This document shows, in pieces, positions 8,211-17,819 of a stretch of 64,000 bases of DNA (its first letter is position 1; each line of letters starts with the position of its first letter). Made by a program: the position numbers and the translations under genes. The DNA is from Aquimarina sp042434915 (GTDB taxonomy: Bacteria > Bacteroidota > Bacteroidia > Flavobacteriales > Flavobacteriaceae). The stretch covers positions 2,604,001 through 2,668,000 of the forward strand of contig NZ_CP170198.1 in NCBI RefSeq assembly GCF_042434915.1. The letters run 5' to 3'. The notes under the pieces are model-generated. The model searched no databases, was not told where the DNA came from, and saw only the letters and a program-made list of their open reading frames with translations.

Positions 8211-8936
8211 TTAGTCTTGAACTTGAAAAACTATGGGTAATGAATATAAAACCCCTACAGATTTTCCACGTTGCTTACCTGGAGTCATTTTGGGTAGCAT
8301 ATTTACTACTCTTTGTGCCTCTTTTTCTAGTCGTGGATGTGGACCACGAGCTTGAACACCTACAATGTTACCAGACTTATCAATTTTAAAACGAACATAA
8401 ATTCTATTAACTCCAGAAAGTCCTAGCTCGCTACCTAGGTCTGTATTAAACTTACGGTTAATAAAAGTCTTAACCTTATCACTCATACATTTTTTCTTAG
8501 CATCGTTACCATTTTCTCCTTCACATCCAGGAAAAACAGGTACATTTTCAATTACTGCAAAAGGAACATCTGCTATTACCTCATCTTCTTCTACATCAAC
8601 TACCTCTTCAACCTCTACGATCTCTTCTTCTTGGTTAGTTTCTGTAGATTCAATTATAGTTTCTTCAACCTCTTCCTCATCCTCAACCACGTCAATAATT
8701 TCTGGCGCTGGTGGCGGTGGCGGTGGCGGTGGTGGCACACTCAAATCTTGAGTAATTGGCACATCTTCTTCTTCAAGCTCATCGAGGTCTACTTGACCTA
8801 TATCGATGTTACTTTTATCATACGTCTTCCACTCTATACCCTGCCAGGTAATAAAAAGCACCAAGATTAGTCCAAGTTGTAAAAACAATGTACTTCTTCT
8901 TGTTAAATCTGCTTTAGGATTTTTCTTTGGTTCCAT
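8211..8936 (-). CDS. TonB family energy transducer
   Basis: A 241-residue protein: a basic N-terminus, one membrane helix (about residues 16-33), an acidic stretch, a run of nine prolines at about 67-75, a long Glu/Val-rich spacer (DVVEDEEEVEETIIESTE) and a C-terminal TonB domain (about 125-241) with YVRFKIDKSGNIVGVQARGPHPRLEKEA. TonB links the proton gradient to outer membrane receptors. The glutamate-rich periplasmic spacer is typical of Bacteroidetes TonB proteins. No receptor or ExbBD gene is nearby, so its partner is unknown. Confidence 0.92.
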   Translation of the reverse strand: MEPKKNPKADLTRRSTLFLQLGLILVLFITWQGIEWKTYDKSNIDIGQVDLDELEEEDVPITQDLSVPPPPPPPPPAPEIIDVVEDEEEVEETIIESTETNQEEEIVEVEEVVDVEEDEVIADVPFAVIENVPVFPGCEGENGNDAKKKCMSDKVKTFINRKFNTDLGSELGLSGVNRIYVRFKIDKSGNIVGVQARGPHPRLEKEAQRVVNMLPKMTPGKQRGKSVGVLYSLPIVFQVQD

Positions 8937-9100
8937 ATTACAATGTTATTATAGGGTTGCTAAAATAGCTAAATTCTTTTAACTTTTCCAAGCTACAACT
9001 TAATTGTCACTGAAAAATTAAAATTTTTAACATTTATTGATAATTTAAAAATGGTTGCTTAGATCCTATTGACTTATCTATCAATAACCAAAGATAAAAT

Positions 9101-9496
9101 CTATATACTTTCTATCTTTAGTCTTAATACAAACACAAACAATACAGCAATAACAATGCCACTAGTGTTTGCCAATACATCAAATAACTCAACATATCGA
9201 TATGTCGTAAATATTCCTTGCGCTATTTCCATCAACACCCCATAGCCAAAACAAATCATTGCAGAATATAGTATACTCTTTAAAAAACTATATTTTAATT
9301 TTTTAGAAAAATATAAAAATGCAAACCATATACAGGTAAAAACAAAATAAGCTATAGCATGACCTATCTTATCACTGTTTGATAAACTTGAAATAGGGGA
9401 ACTAATAGTACCCAAGGATAAATAAGTGAGTACTGATGTTGCAGCGAGTACGAGAACAAATAGATTTCTATGCTCCAATAAGTTCCTTATATGCAT
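9101..9496 (-). CDS. VanZ family membrane protein
   Basis: A 131-residue protein with four helices (about residues 12-28, 44-62, 72-92 and 103-124). The motif SNSDKIGHAIAYFVFTCIWF, with the DK.GH.... F pattern, and GVLMEIAQGIF are VanZ-like hallmarks. Its start overlaps the end of gcvH by 29 bases, which implies coupled translation. VanZ-like proteins are linked with glycopeptide resistance in Gram-positives, but here the function is unknown. Confidence 0.85.
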   Translation of the reverse strand: MHIRNLLEHRNLFVLVLAATSVLTYLSLGTISSPISSLSNSDKIGHAIAYFVFTCIWFAFLYFSKKLKYSFLKSILYSAMICFGYGVLMEIAQGIFTTYRYVELFDVLANTSGIVIAVLFVFVLRLKIESI

Positions 9497-9848
9497 CAGC
9501 GTTCATTAAACCTTCTATTTGAGAAGTGTTAGATATTTTTATCTTAACCATCCAACCAGCACCATAGGGATCACTATTCACAGTCTCGGGATCACTCTCT
9601 AAGGCATCATTGTATTCTATGATTTCGCCAGAAAGCGGTAAAAATAAATCTGAAACTGTTTTTACTGCCTCAACGGTACCAAAAACTTCTTCTTGATCCA
9701 ATGTTTCTCCCACAGTTTCTACTTCAACATAAACGATATCACCTAATTCACTTTGTGCAAAATCGGTGATACCAACTGTAGCAACATCATTTTCAATTTT
9801 GATCCATTCGTGATCTTTTGTGTACTTTAATTCTGAAGGAATATTCAT
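9468..9848 (-). CDS. gcvH: Glycine cleavage system H protein
   Basis: A 126-residue lipoyl carrier, full length for the family. The lipoylated lysine is Lys63 in FGTVEAVKTVSDLF, and the fold is recognisable from LKYTKDHEWIKIEN through ESDPETVNSDPYGAGWMVKI. It shuttles the aminomethyl group between the P, T and L proteins of glycine cleavage; those genes are not in the window. It sits between sprA (87 bases upstream in transcription order) and a vanZ-like gene. Confidence 0.97.
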   Translation of the reverse strand: MNIPSELKYTKDHEWIKIENDVATVGITDFAQSELGDIVYVEVETVGETLDQEEVFGTVEAVKTVSDLFLPLSGEIIEYNDALESDPETVNSDPYGAGWMVKIKISNTSQIEGLMNADAYKELIGA

Positions 9849-9935
9849 TTTACTATAATTTTATTCAATTAATAATATTGGACGAAATTAATTGTATTTT
9901 ATTTAATAAAATAAAAAATTTTAAAGAAAAACAGA

Positions 9936-12900
9936 TTAGTTTCCAAAATTATAACGAAGTGTAAAACCTCCACGAATCGTTGTTTGAGGAAATGCTGTAG
10001 ATATCGAGTATGTAGAAAATGTGTGATCATAAAAGAATAAAGCCGTTAGATTCTTACTCAACGCATAATCTGTAGTAAACTTTATTCCGTAAATATCTTG
10101 TCCAGCAGTCACCTGCGTGTTATCAACATCCAGATACCGTATAATAGTTTCATTTTGTCGTAGCGATAGATCAGCTCTGAAATTTAAATCACTCTTTATA
10201 ACCTGTTTTTTTCCTGCAATACGCGTGGTAAAAGTTAAATCGCTTAAGCGATAACCCAATCCAATAATGTATTCATTACCGTTGATCTCTGTCAGTAAAT
10301 TATTGTCAAAACTCAATGACAATGCCCGATCCTTTTTCCATTCAGCTAAAATTTTGATGGAATTTCGCATCTCCATATCAAGACGCATCAACGGACTAAA
10401 TTGTTCTGTCAGGTTAACATTTGCATATAACTCTGGATTTTTAAAATTATCAGATTGATCTCTTTCTTCTGGAGCACTCGGATTATAGTCTAAGTTAGTT
10501 TGAAATTGATTAATCGTATAATTTGCCCTATAGCCATGCGCCATTGAAAAACGTTTAAAATTTTTCTTAAACCATTTCAAGTTCATTAATCCAGTATATT
10601 TTATATCCCAATTAGGCAATGGAGTATCTCTAAAAGCTCCTTTTTGAACATCACTAGCATCTTTTCCAGAGTAGGCTGCCAAGAAAGCTGGTAATAAAAC
10701 TGCTTGATTTGTTTTACCAAATCCAACTGGGTACCTATAACCATTGCTATCTGCTAATTCTTCAGATTCTCTTGGTATTTCCTGTCCTTGGTAGTGATCT
10801 CGAGCTAAACGTTCTGCTATTATTTGACGGTTACTTCTAAATTTTTCGAAAGATTCTGAATTAAATTGATCACTTTTACTAAAAGCCGTCTTAATCAAGA
10901 GTGTCGAGATAGTAAAATTACCAAATGTATTAGGCGCTAAAGAAGTATATTCTAAATCTTCATTAATATCAACACGATAACTTTCATTATAGGTTTCAGA
11001 ATAGTTGCGACTTGCGCTTACATCAATTTTCAAATCCTTAGCCAGATCTACCGTAGCTTGAACATTAAATTGTCTACCTTCAACTTCACTGTACTGTTGA
11101 TTGAATTCTTGATATAAGGTTAACCAACCATTGCGCGCTGCAAGATCTCTAATTTCGGACTGACTCCCAAAAGTAAAACCAACAGTCGGTTTAAGGGTTC
11201 CTGCAAAGCCTGGTGCTCTAAGATATCCAGGCAAAAAGATACCATTATCTTGTTGATAGTTTACATTAATCTTTCGAACCGAGGTCACAAGACCAATTAA
11301 GGTGTTATACGCCTTATTACCCACACTTAATTTTCCTTTTTTTGCATTTGGTTTAGCCTTATGATTACTGTCTGCGGTGGATTGCCCAACCTGCTTATTT
11401 TTATTATCCTTATTTCCTTTCTTTTTATTTGATTTTACCTTGGTAAGACCAACATATTTATAAAAAGATCGCATATCCAACGACCCGTTTACTGTATGAA
11501 CATTTGCATTTTGAATAGTATTACCTAAATCTGGTATGTCGTCCAATGTATTGAAAACCTCGCTACCCTTGGTCCATTGAAAATCACCAGTATATGAATA
11601 AGTAGTTCTTAAAAACTTGAAAATTGGAATTTTATTAAGAGGTATTTCATAATTTACTTGCAGTTGCTGGCTATGGGTATTTGGATCTCCTATGTCTAAG
11701 AAACCACTCCATAAACCTACAGAATTATCTACAGCATTAGTTTCTTCATCAATAAAATTCTTTACAATTCTGTTATTTGCAGAAGTAAAACTAAAATTAA
11801 GTGATTTTGTAAGATTATGATTAACACCATACTGCCAATCAAACAAATAATTACGCTGATACAAAGGGTCAATACCTATACTTTCTTCTGTTAAAGTAAT
11901 ATCGCGAAATGTTTGCTTATTAAATTGACGATTTATATTCGAATTTACTGAAATACTAGTTGGAAGTAAATTAAAATTAAAATCCTTTAGCAAATCAAAA
12001 TATTTACTTTTACCCAAAAACTTCACCTGTTTAAGTGGCGTGATTTCTTTAGGCTGAAAACTAAAGTCATAAGTTCCTCCAACACGTACATTTTGATCAA
12101 TTGAACGTTCGATCTCGTAATCACGGTGATCGGTTTGATTATATGTACCAGAAAACGCTAAATTTTCTACATCATAGGGCATAGGTTTAGCATCACCAGT
12201 TCGCTCTTTTCTTAATCCGATAACACTGAAACTTTGTCGCTTGGTATAATTAGTATTGACATTAAGAATAGAATCTCGCGCTTGTTCTGAAACCGCATTA
12301 TCCAAATTTGATTCTAGCTCTAAATCCTCAAAAAAGTTATCAAATTGAGGAGTAATCAACTCTTCACCTCGACTATAATTAAAAGGTATCTGAATTCCCC
12401 ACTTTTTTGGCAACAACTGCCCTACGTTTACATTTGTAGTTAAATCATATTGCTTATGGTCTTCTCGACTTCGTTCATTTGGGCCTTGCTCAATACTACC
12501 AAATCCAATCGTACTCATTTTTCCTGAAGCACTCATGGTTGCAAAATCAGCAATGTTTGCATCTACACTACCCACTGCTGCCCAACCACCTTGATTTTTA
12601 AGATCACTAAGACGCATTTCGTTAAACCAAACCGTTCCTGATTGCGTTTCACCGCTTTCATTCTTAACTCCAACCATCATAACTCGTATATTACCATAGC
12701 TAGGATTTCCTTTAATACCGGCACGTAAATTAGTTCCTTCTACATTAAATAAATTAAGTTGATTATTTTGAAAACCGCTACCACTAGCAAAAACTCTTGC
12801 TTTGATATCTTGTAATGCTGATAAAGGTAAATTTAACCTATTAGCCTCTGGCCAAACAAGGTCTTCAGCCTTATCATTTCGTGATGACACCTTTAAGGGG

Positions 12901-15900
12901 ATTTCAATTTGATAAAAATTATCTGTAAAATCATTACCCATTCTTACAAACGCAGTTAAATCATTATCACCTAATGTATTGTTGCTAGGTACATTTTCTG
13001 CATGTAAAAACATTTCTAAATTCTCATATTGGCGCATATCAACATTAAAGTTTTTGTACACGCCCCTTGCATCATTGTTTTGCAACCCATTAACCGTAAG
13101 AGCCAAGGCTTGCTCATCTTCACGTATGGTAGTATTATTGTTTAAAAGTTCTTCACGTTCAACACCTGGCGGTGTAGTATAGTTGACAGTTTGTTCTTCA
13201 CTTACAGAGGTAACAATGATTTCACTATTGCCAAATACATTTAAACCGCTGGTGGGATCATTTGTGGTATTCCCTATTTGTGTGTAACGTCTATAATCTC
13301 CACGGACTAAATCTAACGTACCAAAACGAAGAATAGTTTGTTGCTCAAAATTTGTCAAAAATAAGCGCATAAATCGAATGGATCTAAAATCGCTAATATT
13401 AAATGCCTGCGTTGGTTCGTAGATAGGTACTTTAAAACGAACCCATCTAGTTTTTAAGCGTTGCCCATTCAAAACCTCTATTTCATCCTCTCGAACATCT
13501 GTAATGTAATTTGTATTATTATCTAAACCTACATCCATACCTGGAAAGATGGGGATTTCATATTGATAATAACTATTAATGGTATTCATAGTATTATCTC
13601 TATTGATATCTTCGGCTGTAGGAAAAGTAGTATTACCACGATTATCATCTGTTACTTCGGTTGGAGAATTTCCTTCGATTCCATTATAATCCAGGTAACG
13701 CTCTAAAATATCTCCCTCTGCTTGTAAAAAATAGGTATAGTTATCTCCAGCGGGATCTGCTAGACTACTATAATCTCTAAATTCATCCTTTGTTTTTTCA
13801 TCACTATCACCTAACCCATCAAATCCTACATCTTGATTTGATCTAGCTTGTCCTTCGGTATCAAAAGCGTAAATTAAGGACTGATTCACAGGAACTCGAC
13901 CATAATCTGTTGTCACGGTAGCGTTTTCTAGATTATTTGCTGGTAGACCGTTCTCATATTGTTTTCTTCCATCTGCCAAGACATCCTCACTAATATTCCC
14001 CAAATTAAAAACGATTGTACCTCCAGGATTTGTTTGATCATCAATGAATGGGTCCATCAACCAAAACTCAATAAACTCAACATTGGATTGTTCAAAATTA
14101 GTAGACGTTAGCTGTCTTGTTATTCCGCCAAAATTCCCTCTTGGATCTGGCTTTGCACTTGTGCTGTTTGGTGCATACGCAGGATTAAAATTGTAAGGGC
14201 CTCGTACAGTAGGGTTGTATTGCAAATCCAGTGTAAAGAGCGCCAAAGTTTGCCCTTGAACAATATCTGTATCTGGAAAAATTTCATTATTAAATACACG
14301 ACGCGTAGCATTAGAAGCCAAATCTTGATCAGAAATACCGCTAGGCCTACCACCACTGTAAAAAACAGGGTCAATTGTATACCACGCTAATTTTGATCTC
14401 TTATAACCCGTAGCCAAGACTTCACTTGGATTCGCAGGATTTATAGGACTATTCTCAAAACCTAAGGGAACGCTTGATAGTTCCCAAGAGATTGGTGAAG
14501 AGACATCAATCATAGTTTGTGCTCCTTCAAAATCGTCAATATAGGTAGTAACTTTTCCATTAAAATCAGCTCCTTTGGGTGCTCCTGCAATTAAATAGGC
14601 TCCTTCTCCACGAATAGACACATTAGAAGGGACGTCGGTATCGATGTTGGGTAACTTATTAACCATTCTTGTTAGTAAAGGTACCTCTGTAGCATAATTA
14701 AAGTTAAAACCTAGCACTGTATTATTAATGGGCTCATAACTGTAACTAGATTTTTGAGTGATGGGTCGTTCATTTAAGTTTAGGTACGTACCACTAACCA
14801 GAAGTTTATCACTAAATTTATGTTCAATGTTCAATCCAGTAAAACGTTTGGTCTGTTGCCCAAAAACAGCATTATTTTCTGTAGAAACTTGAATTGGAGT
14901 GTTTGATGCTAAAAGTGCTTCATCCAAAATATTCACTCGTCCTAACTGATAATTTACTGTATAATCAACACCTTCTTGTAGAACGCGGCCACCTGCCGTA
15001 ACAGTTACCGATCCTTGTGGCACATTAAATGCTCCTAAAGGGATTCCCCCCTGACCAGAAGATTTATATCTTCCTTTTAATTGAAAATAATTCTTATTAG
15101 CTGCTTGCTGCTCCGCAGCAACTTTAGTTTGTGTATACAGTTCTCTAAATACATATTGTTTTTGATTAGGATTGTATGTCTCTGGATTGCTATAGCTTGA
15201 AGTAGATGCGCCATTTTCTAATTTATTAAACAAATGACTCCCAAAAGGTTCTACGGTGGTAAAAACAATTCTACCATTCTCGGTATCGACAGTGATACCA
15301 GGAACGTAGTCAAAAAAACCATCTCCACCTGCTACTGGATCATTATTTGGGTTAAGTCGATCCAAATTAAATACTTTAAGTAAAGTTGTTTGAGCAACAT
15401 CGTCGGGCAGTGTTGTTCCCTCTACTGGTCGTATAAAGTTAACTGGTGATGGACTGGTATACAAGATATTTAATCTAAAATCATTTTGTTCTAAACGAAA
15501 TGCACCAGTACTGTATATATTCTTCATCATCAAATCCCAAACAGGACGGTTGATATTGACAATAGAACTCTTAAGCATTTTTACCACCAAGTTTTGGCTA
15601 GACCCAGCATCATCTGGAGAAGCAGTACTTTCACCTACCGTAGCTTCTACACCGCCACCATTTGCAAATTCACCTACTTGATACACTTTATTACCAACTG
15701 TATATTGAAAAGCAATCGCTAAAACCTCGTCATTATTAAGTCTTTGGTTTAGAGATATATACCCCAATTGCGGATGTACTGTATATTCATTGGGGCTTAA
15801 TTGTCGGGCATTTTCTAAAGTTACATAATCAAAGCCCTCTTGAAATCCTGAAATTGCTCCTCTAAAACTCTGATTTACTGTAGCAGCTTGTCGTATCGCT

Positions 15901-17099
15901 GTGGTTATAGGACCAGTCCCGCCTATTGCTAGTGGGTCTAAGTCATTATTATTATTATTTGGAAAAGCTCCTAGGGTTGTATTAAAAAGCGATGCAGGAA
16001 TTGTCGAGTTACCTTGAGTGGGGCCCTCTCCTAAATCCTCGAGTGCTACAATGTTACGAGCATTTGATATATTCTGAGAACTCGTAGCTCTATTCGTTAT
16101 CCAAACTTCGGTACGTGTGATTTGTATGTTACTATTAATAAAAGGGTAACTACGTAATGCCTGATCATAAGAATCTCTAAAATAATGTGCTAAAAAAAAG
16201 TGTCTATTCTCGTCATAATCCAATGCAAAAAACTCAAAATCTTCTACAGTTCCTCCTCCTTCTACGTTCACTGATTTTGTCTCAGATCGTTGTTCTGAAA
16301 AAACTCCAGTTATCGTAGTTTTCCCGAACTGTAGCCCCATTTTGACTCCAAAAAGACTTTGCGCACCCTGAATCAAAGAACTATTTAACGGCATGCTTAC
16401 ATTACCAACTTCTATACTTTGAATAATATCGTCTTCTGTTGGGGTGTATTCAAGTTTTAATTGATTCTGAAAGTCAAAAGTTGACTCTGTATCATAATTT
16501 GCTGTAATCTGAAGACGTGTTCCGATCTTACCTAATAAACTAAGACTTATTCGCTGATCAAAATCAAAAGTGAAGTTACTTCTATTACGAGGAGAAAATG
16601 CTGGATTATCCTGTTTTGTATAAAGCATTCCCAAATCCATCTCAACAGAACCTTGCGGAACTATTTCTATCTCATTACCTCCAAAAATTGATTCGAAAAA
16701 ATTTGAATTGACATAAAAAACAGGAAGCAAGTTTTTTCGTTTTTCCTCACTACCTTCTTTTTTACCACTAAAAGCATCGATTTTATCTTTGAAATACAAT
16801 CGACGTTGCTCTTCATCAACAAGCTCTTCATATTCTTCGGGTGTTAAAAAACGTGGGTATCGTACATTAAACTGACCCAACATTTCCCTATAAATATATC
16901 GATTTGTAACAGGATCAAATTCATATTTGGATACGATACTATTAGGGTCATTAAGTGCAATACGCCCCAAAGAGAAAGTGGTACTTGTAGAATCCCTAAT
17001 AGTTTCGGTTTCTTGACCAAACACTATACCCGTATATGCTAGTAGTATCCAGGCAAATCGTTTAAAAAAACTAACATGTAAATTCTTAAACACTCTCAA
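9936..17099 (-). CDS. sprA: Cell surface protein SprA (gliding motility / type IX secretion translocon)
   Basis: A 2387-residue protein, in the usual size range of SprA. It has a signal peptide (about residues 1-28, ending GIVFGQ) and long beta-rich repeats; phrases such as GTRLQITANYDTESTFDFQNQLKLEY and the ending FPQTTIRGGFTLRYNFGN mark an outer membrane barrel. In flavobacteria SprA is the very large barrel through which type IX secretion cargo crosses the outer membrane and is needed for gliding. A Lys/Asn-rich low-complexity stretch lies at about residues 1885-1925. The start is 4 bases after the ruvA stop, and gcvH follows; this neighbourhood is the familiar one for sprA. Confidence 0.95.
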   Translation of the reverse strand: MRVFKNLHVSFFKRFAWILLAYTGIVFGQETETIRDSTSTTFSLGRIALNDPNSIVSKYEFDPVTNRYIYREMLGQFNVRYPRFLTPEEYEELVDEEQRRLYFKDKIDAFSGKKEGSEEKRKNLLPVFYVNSNFFESIFGGNEIEIVPQGSVEMDLGMLYTKQDNPAFSPRNRSNFTFDFDQRISLSLLGKIGTRLQITANYDTESTFDFQNQLKLEYTPTEDDIIQSIEVGNVSMPLNSSLIQGAQSLFGVKMGLQFGKTTITGVFSEQRSETKSVNVEGGGTVEDFEFFALDYDENRHFFLAHYFRDSYDQALRSYPFINSNIQITRTEVWITNRATSSQNISNARNIVALEDLGEGPTQGNSTIPASLFNTTLGAFPNNNNNDLDPLAIGGTGPITTAIRQAATVNQSFRGAISGFQEGFDYVTLENARQLSPNEYTVHPQLGYISLNQRLNNDEVLAIAFQYTVGNKVYQVGEFANGGGVEATVGESTASPDDAGSSQNLVVKMLKSSIVNINRPVWDLMMKNIYSTGAFRLEQNDFRLNILYTSPSPVNFIRPVEGTTLPDDVAQTTLLKVFNLDRLNPNNDPVAGGDGFFDYVPGITVDTENGRIVFTTVEPFGSHLFNKLENGASTSSYSNPETYNPNQKQYVFRELYTQTKVAAEQQAANKNYFQLKGRYKSSGQGGIPLGAFNVPQGSVTVTAGGRVLQEGVDYTVNYQLGRVNILDEALLASNTPIQVSTENNAVFGQQTKRFTGLNIEHKFSDKLLVSGTYLNLNERPITQKSSYSYEPINNTVLGFNFNYATEVPLLTRMVNKLPNIDTDVPSNVSIRGEGAYLIAGAPKGADFNGKVTTYIDDFEGAQTMIDVSSPISWELSSVPLGFENSPINPANPSEVLATGYKRSKLAWYTIDPVFYSGGRPSGISDQDLASNATRRVFNNEIFPDTDIVQGQTLALFTLDLQYNPTVRGPYNFNPAYAPNSTSAKPDPRGNFGGITRQLTSTNFEQSNVEFIEFWLMDPFIDDQTNPGGTIVFNLGNISEDVLADGRKQYENGLPANNLENATVTTDYGRVPVNQSLIYAFDTEGQARSNQDVGFDGLGDSDEKTKDEFRDYSSLADPAGDNYTYFLQAEGDILERYLDYNGIEGNSPTEVTDDNRGNTTFPTAEDINRDNTMNTINSYYQYEIPIFPGMDVGLDNNTNYITDVREDEIEVLNGQRLKTRWVRFKVPIYEPTQAFNISDFRSIRFMRLFLTNFEQQTILRFGTLDLVRGDYRRYTQIGNTTNDPTSGLNVFGNSEIIVTSVSEEQTVNYTTPPGVEREELLNNNTTIREDEQALALTVNGLQNNDARGVYKNFNVDMRQYENLEMFLHAENVPSNNTLGDNDLTAFVRMGNDFTDNFYQIEIPLKVSSRNDKAEDLVWPEANRLNLPLSALQDIKARVFASGSGFQNNQLNLFNVEGTNLRAGIKGNPSYGNIRVMMVGVKNESGETQSGTVWFNEMRLSDLKNQGGWAAVGSVDANIADFATMSASGKMSTIGFGSIEQGPNERSREDHKQYDLTTNVNVGQLLPKKWGIQIPFNYSRGEELITPQFDNFFEDLELESNLDNAVSEQARDSILNVNTNYTKRQSFSVIGLRKERTGDAKPMPYDVENLAFSGTYNQTDHRDYEIERSIDQNVRVGGTYDFSFQPKEITPLKQVKFLGKSKYFDLLKDFNFNLLPTSISVNSNINRQFNKQTFRDITLTEESIGIDPLYQRNYLFDWQYGVNHNLTKSLNFSFTSANNRIVKNFIDEETNAVDNSVGLWSGFLDIGDPNTHSQQLQVNYEIPLNKIPIFKFLRTTYSYTGDFQWTKGSEVFNTLDDIPDLGNTIQNANVHTVNGSLDMRSFYKYVGLTKVKSNKKKGNKDNKNKQVGQSTADSNHKAKPNAKKGKLSVGNKAYNTLIGLVTSVRKINVNYQQDNGIFLPGYLRAPGFAGTLKPTVGFTFGSQSEIRDLAARNGWLTLYQEFNQQYSEVEGRQFNVQATVDLAKDLKIDVSASRNYSETYNESYRVDINEDLEYTSLAPNTFGNFTISTLLIKTAFSKSDQFNSESFEKFRSNRQIIAERLARDHYQGQEIPRESEELADSNGYRYPVGFGKTNQAVLLPAFLAAYSGKDASDVQKGAFRDTPLPNWDIKYTGLMNLKWFKKNFKRFSMAHGYRANYTINQFQTNLDYNPSAPEERDQSDNFKNPELYANVNLTEQFSPLMRLDMEMRNSIKILAEWKKDRALSLSFDNNLLTEINGNEYIIGLGYRLSDLTFTTRIAGKKQVIKSDLNFRADLSLRQNETIIRYLDVDNTQVTAGQDIYGIKFTTDYALSKNLTALFFYDHTFSTYSISTAFPQTTIRGGFTLRYNFGN

Positions 17100-17103
17100 T
17101 GTT

Positions 17104-17685
17104 TTATAATTTTTTTAAAGCTTGCTTTATGATGTTTTCAACTGTTTCCTGTGGAGCTTCTTTAAGTACACGATCGATAGCTTTTTCTGCAAGTTTTCTA
17201 TTAAATCCTAGGGTTTCTAAAGCAGATAACGCTTCATCTTTATTTGTATTGCTTTGTGAAACAGAAACTTCATCCAAATTATAAACTTTAAGAATTTTAT
17301 CTTTAAGATCTATGATCACTCGCTGCGCAGTTTTAGCACCAATTCCCTTGATAGATTGAATTGTAGCTACATCACTTGATGCTATTGCTTCTTTAACACG
17401 ATCGGGATCTAAAGAGGATAGCATGGTTCTTGCAATACTTGCCCCAATTCCAGAAACTGAGATCAAAAGTCTGAAAATTTCACGTTCACTTTTTTGATGA
17501 AAGCCATATAAAGTGTGAGCATCCTCTTTGATTTGAAGATGGGTATATAATTGAATCACTTCTCCTTCTGGCAATAAGGAATAGGTATGTAATGATATAT
17601 GTAGTAAATACCCAACACCGTTGCAATCAATAACAACATCAGTAGGATTTTTCTCTACCAGTTTCCCTCTCAGGTGTGTAATCAT
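17104..17685 (-). CDS. ruvA: Holliday junction branch migration protein RuvA
   Basis: A 193-residue DNA-binding subunit of the RuvAB motor. An OB-fold domain (MITHLRGKLVEKNPTDVVIDCNGVGYLLHIS) is followed by two helix-hairpin-helix motifs, ISVSGIGASIARTMLS (about residues 77-92) and IQSIKGIGAKTAQRVIIDLK (about 110-130), and a C-terminal domain (about 145-193) that contacts RuvB. Its stop is 4 bases before sprA, so both share a transcript. ruvB lies about 3.6 kb upstream, not adjacent. Confidence 0.97.
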   Translation of the reverse strand: MITHLRGKLVEKNPTDVVIDCNGVGYLLHISLHTYSLLPEGEVIQLYTHLQIKEDAHTLYGFHQKSEREIFRLLISVSGIGASIARTMLSSLDPDRVKEAIASSDVATIQSIKGIGAKTAQRVIIDLKDKILKVYNLDEVSVSQSNTNKDEALSALETLGFNRKLAEKAIDRVLKEAPQETVENIIKQALKKL

Positions 17686-17709
17686 TATATTATTTTATAG
17701 TTATCGAAC

Positions 17710-17717
17710 CAAATGTA
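17710..17717 (-). promoter_or_regulatory. Possible -7 box for ruvA-sprA
   Basis: TACATTTG on the minus strand matches TAnnTTTG, 25 bases before the ruvA start; a second match, TACTTTTG, lies at 17739-17732. No well-spaced TTG accompanies either. Confidence 0.3.
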
Positions 17718-17819
17718 ATAAAATTAATCGTCAAAAGTAATGATTAACCAAGAATGAGTAAGTCCTGTTGATTTTACTCATTTGTTACTAGCAGCTATTG
17801 AAAAAATCTTTTTTTCCTA

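Noticed and set aside
8631..8870. 79-residue plus-strand frame with Trp/Arg repeats
   Set aside because: Mirror of the proline run in the tonB-like gene.
9852..9935. AT-only inverted repeat between sprA and gcvH as a terminator
   Set aside because: The ATTTTATT/AATAAAAT stem has no GC pairs and would be too weak.
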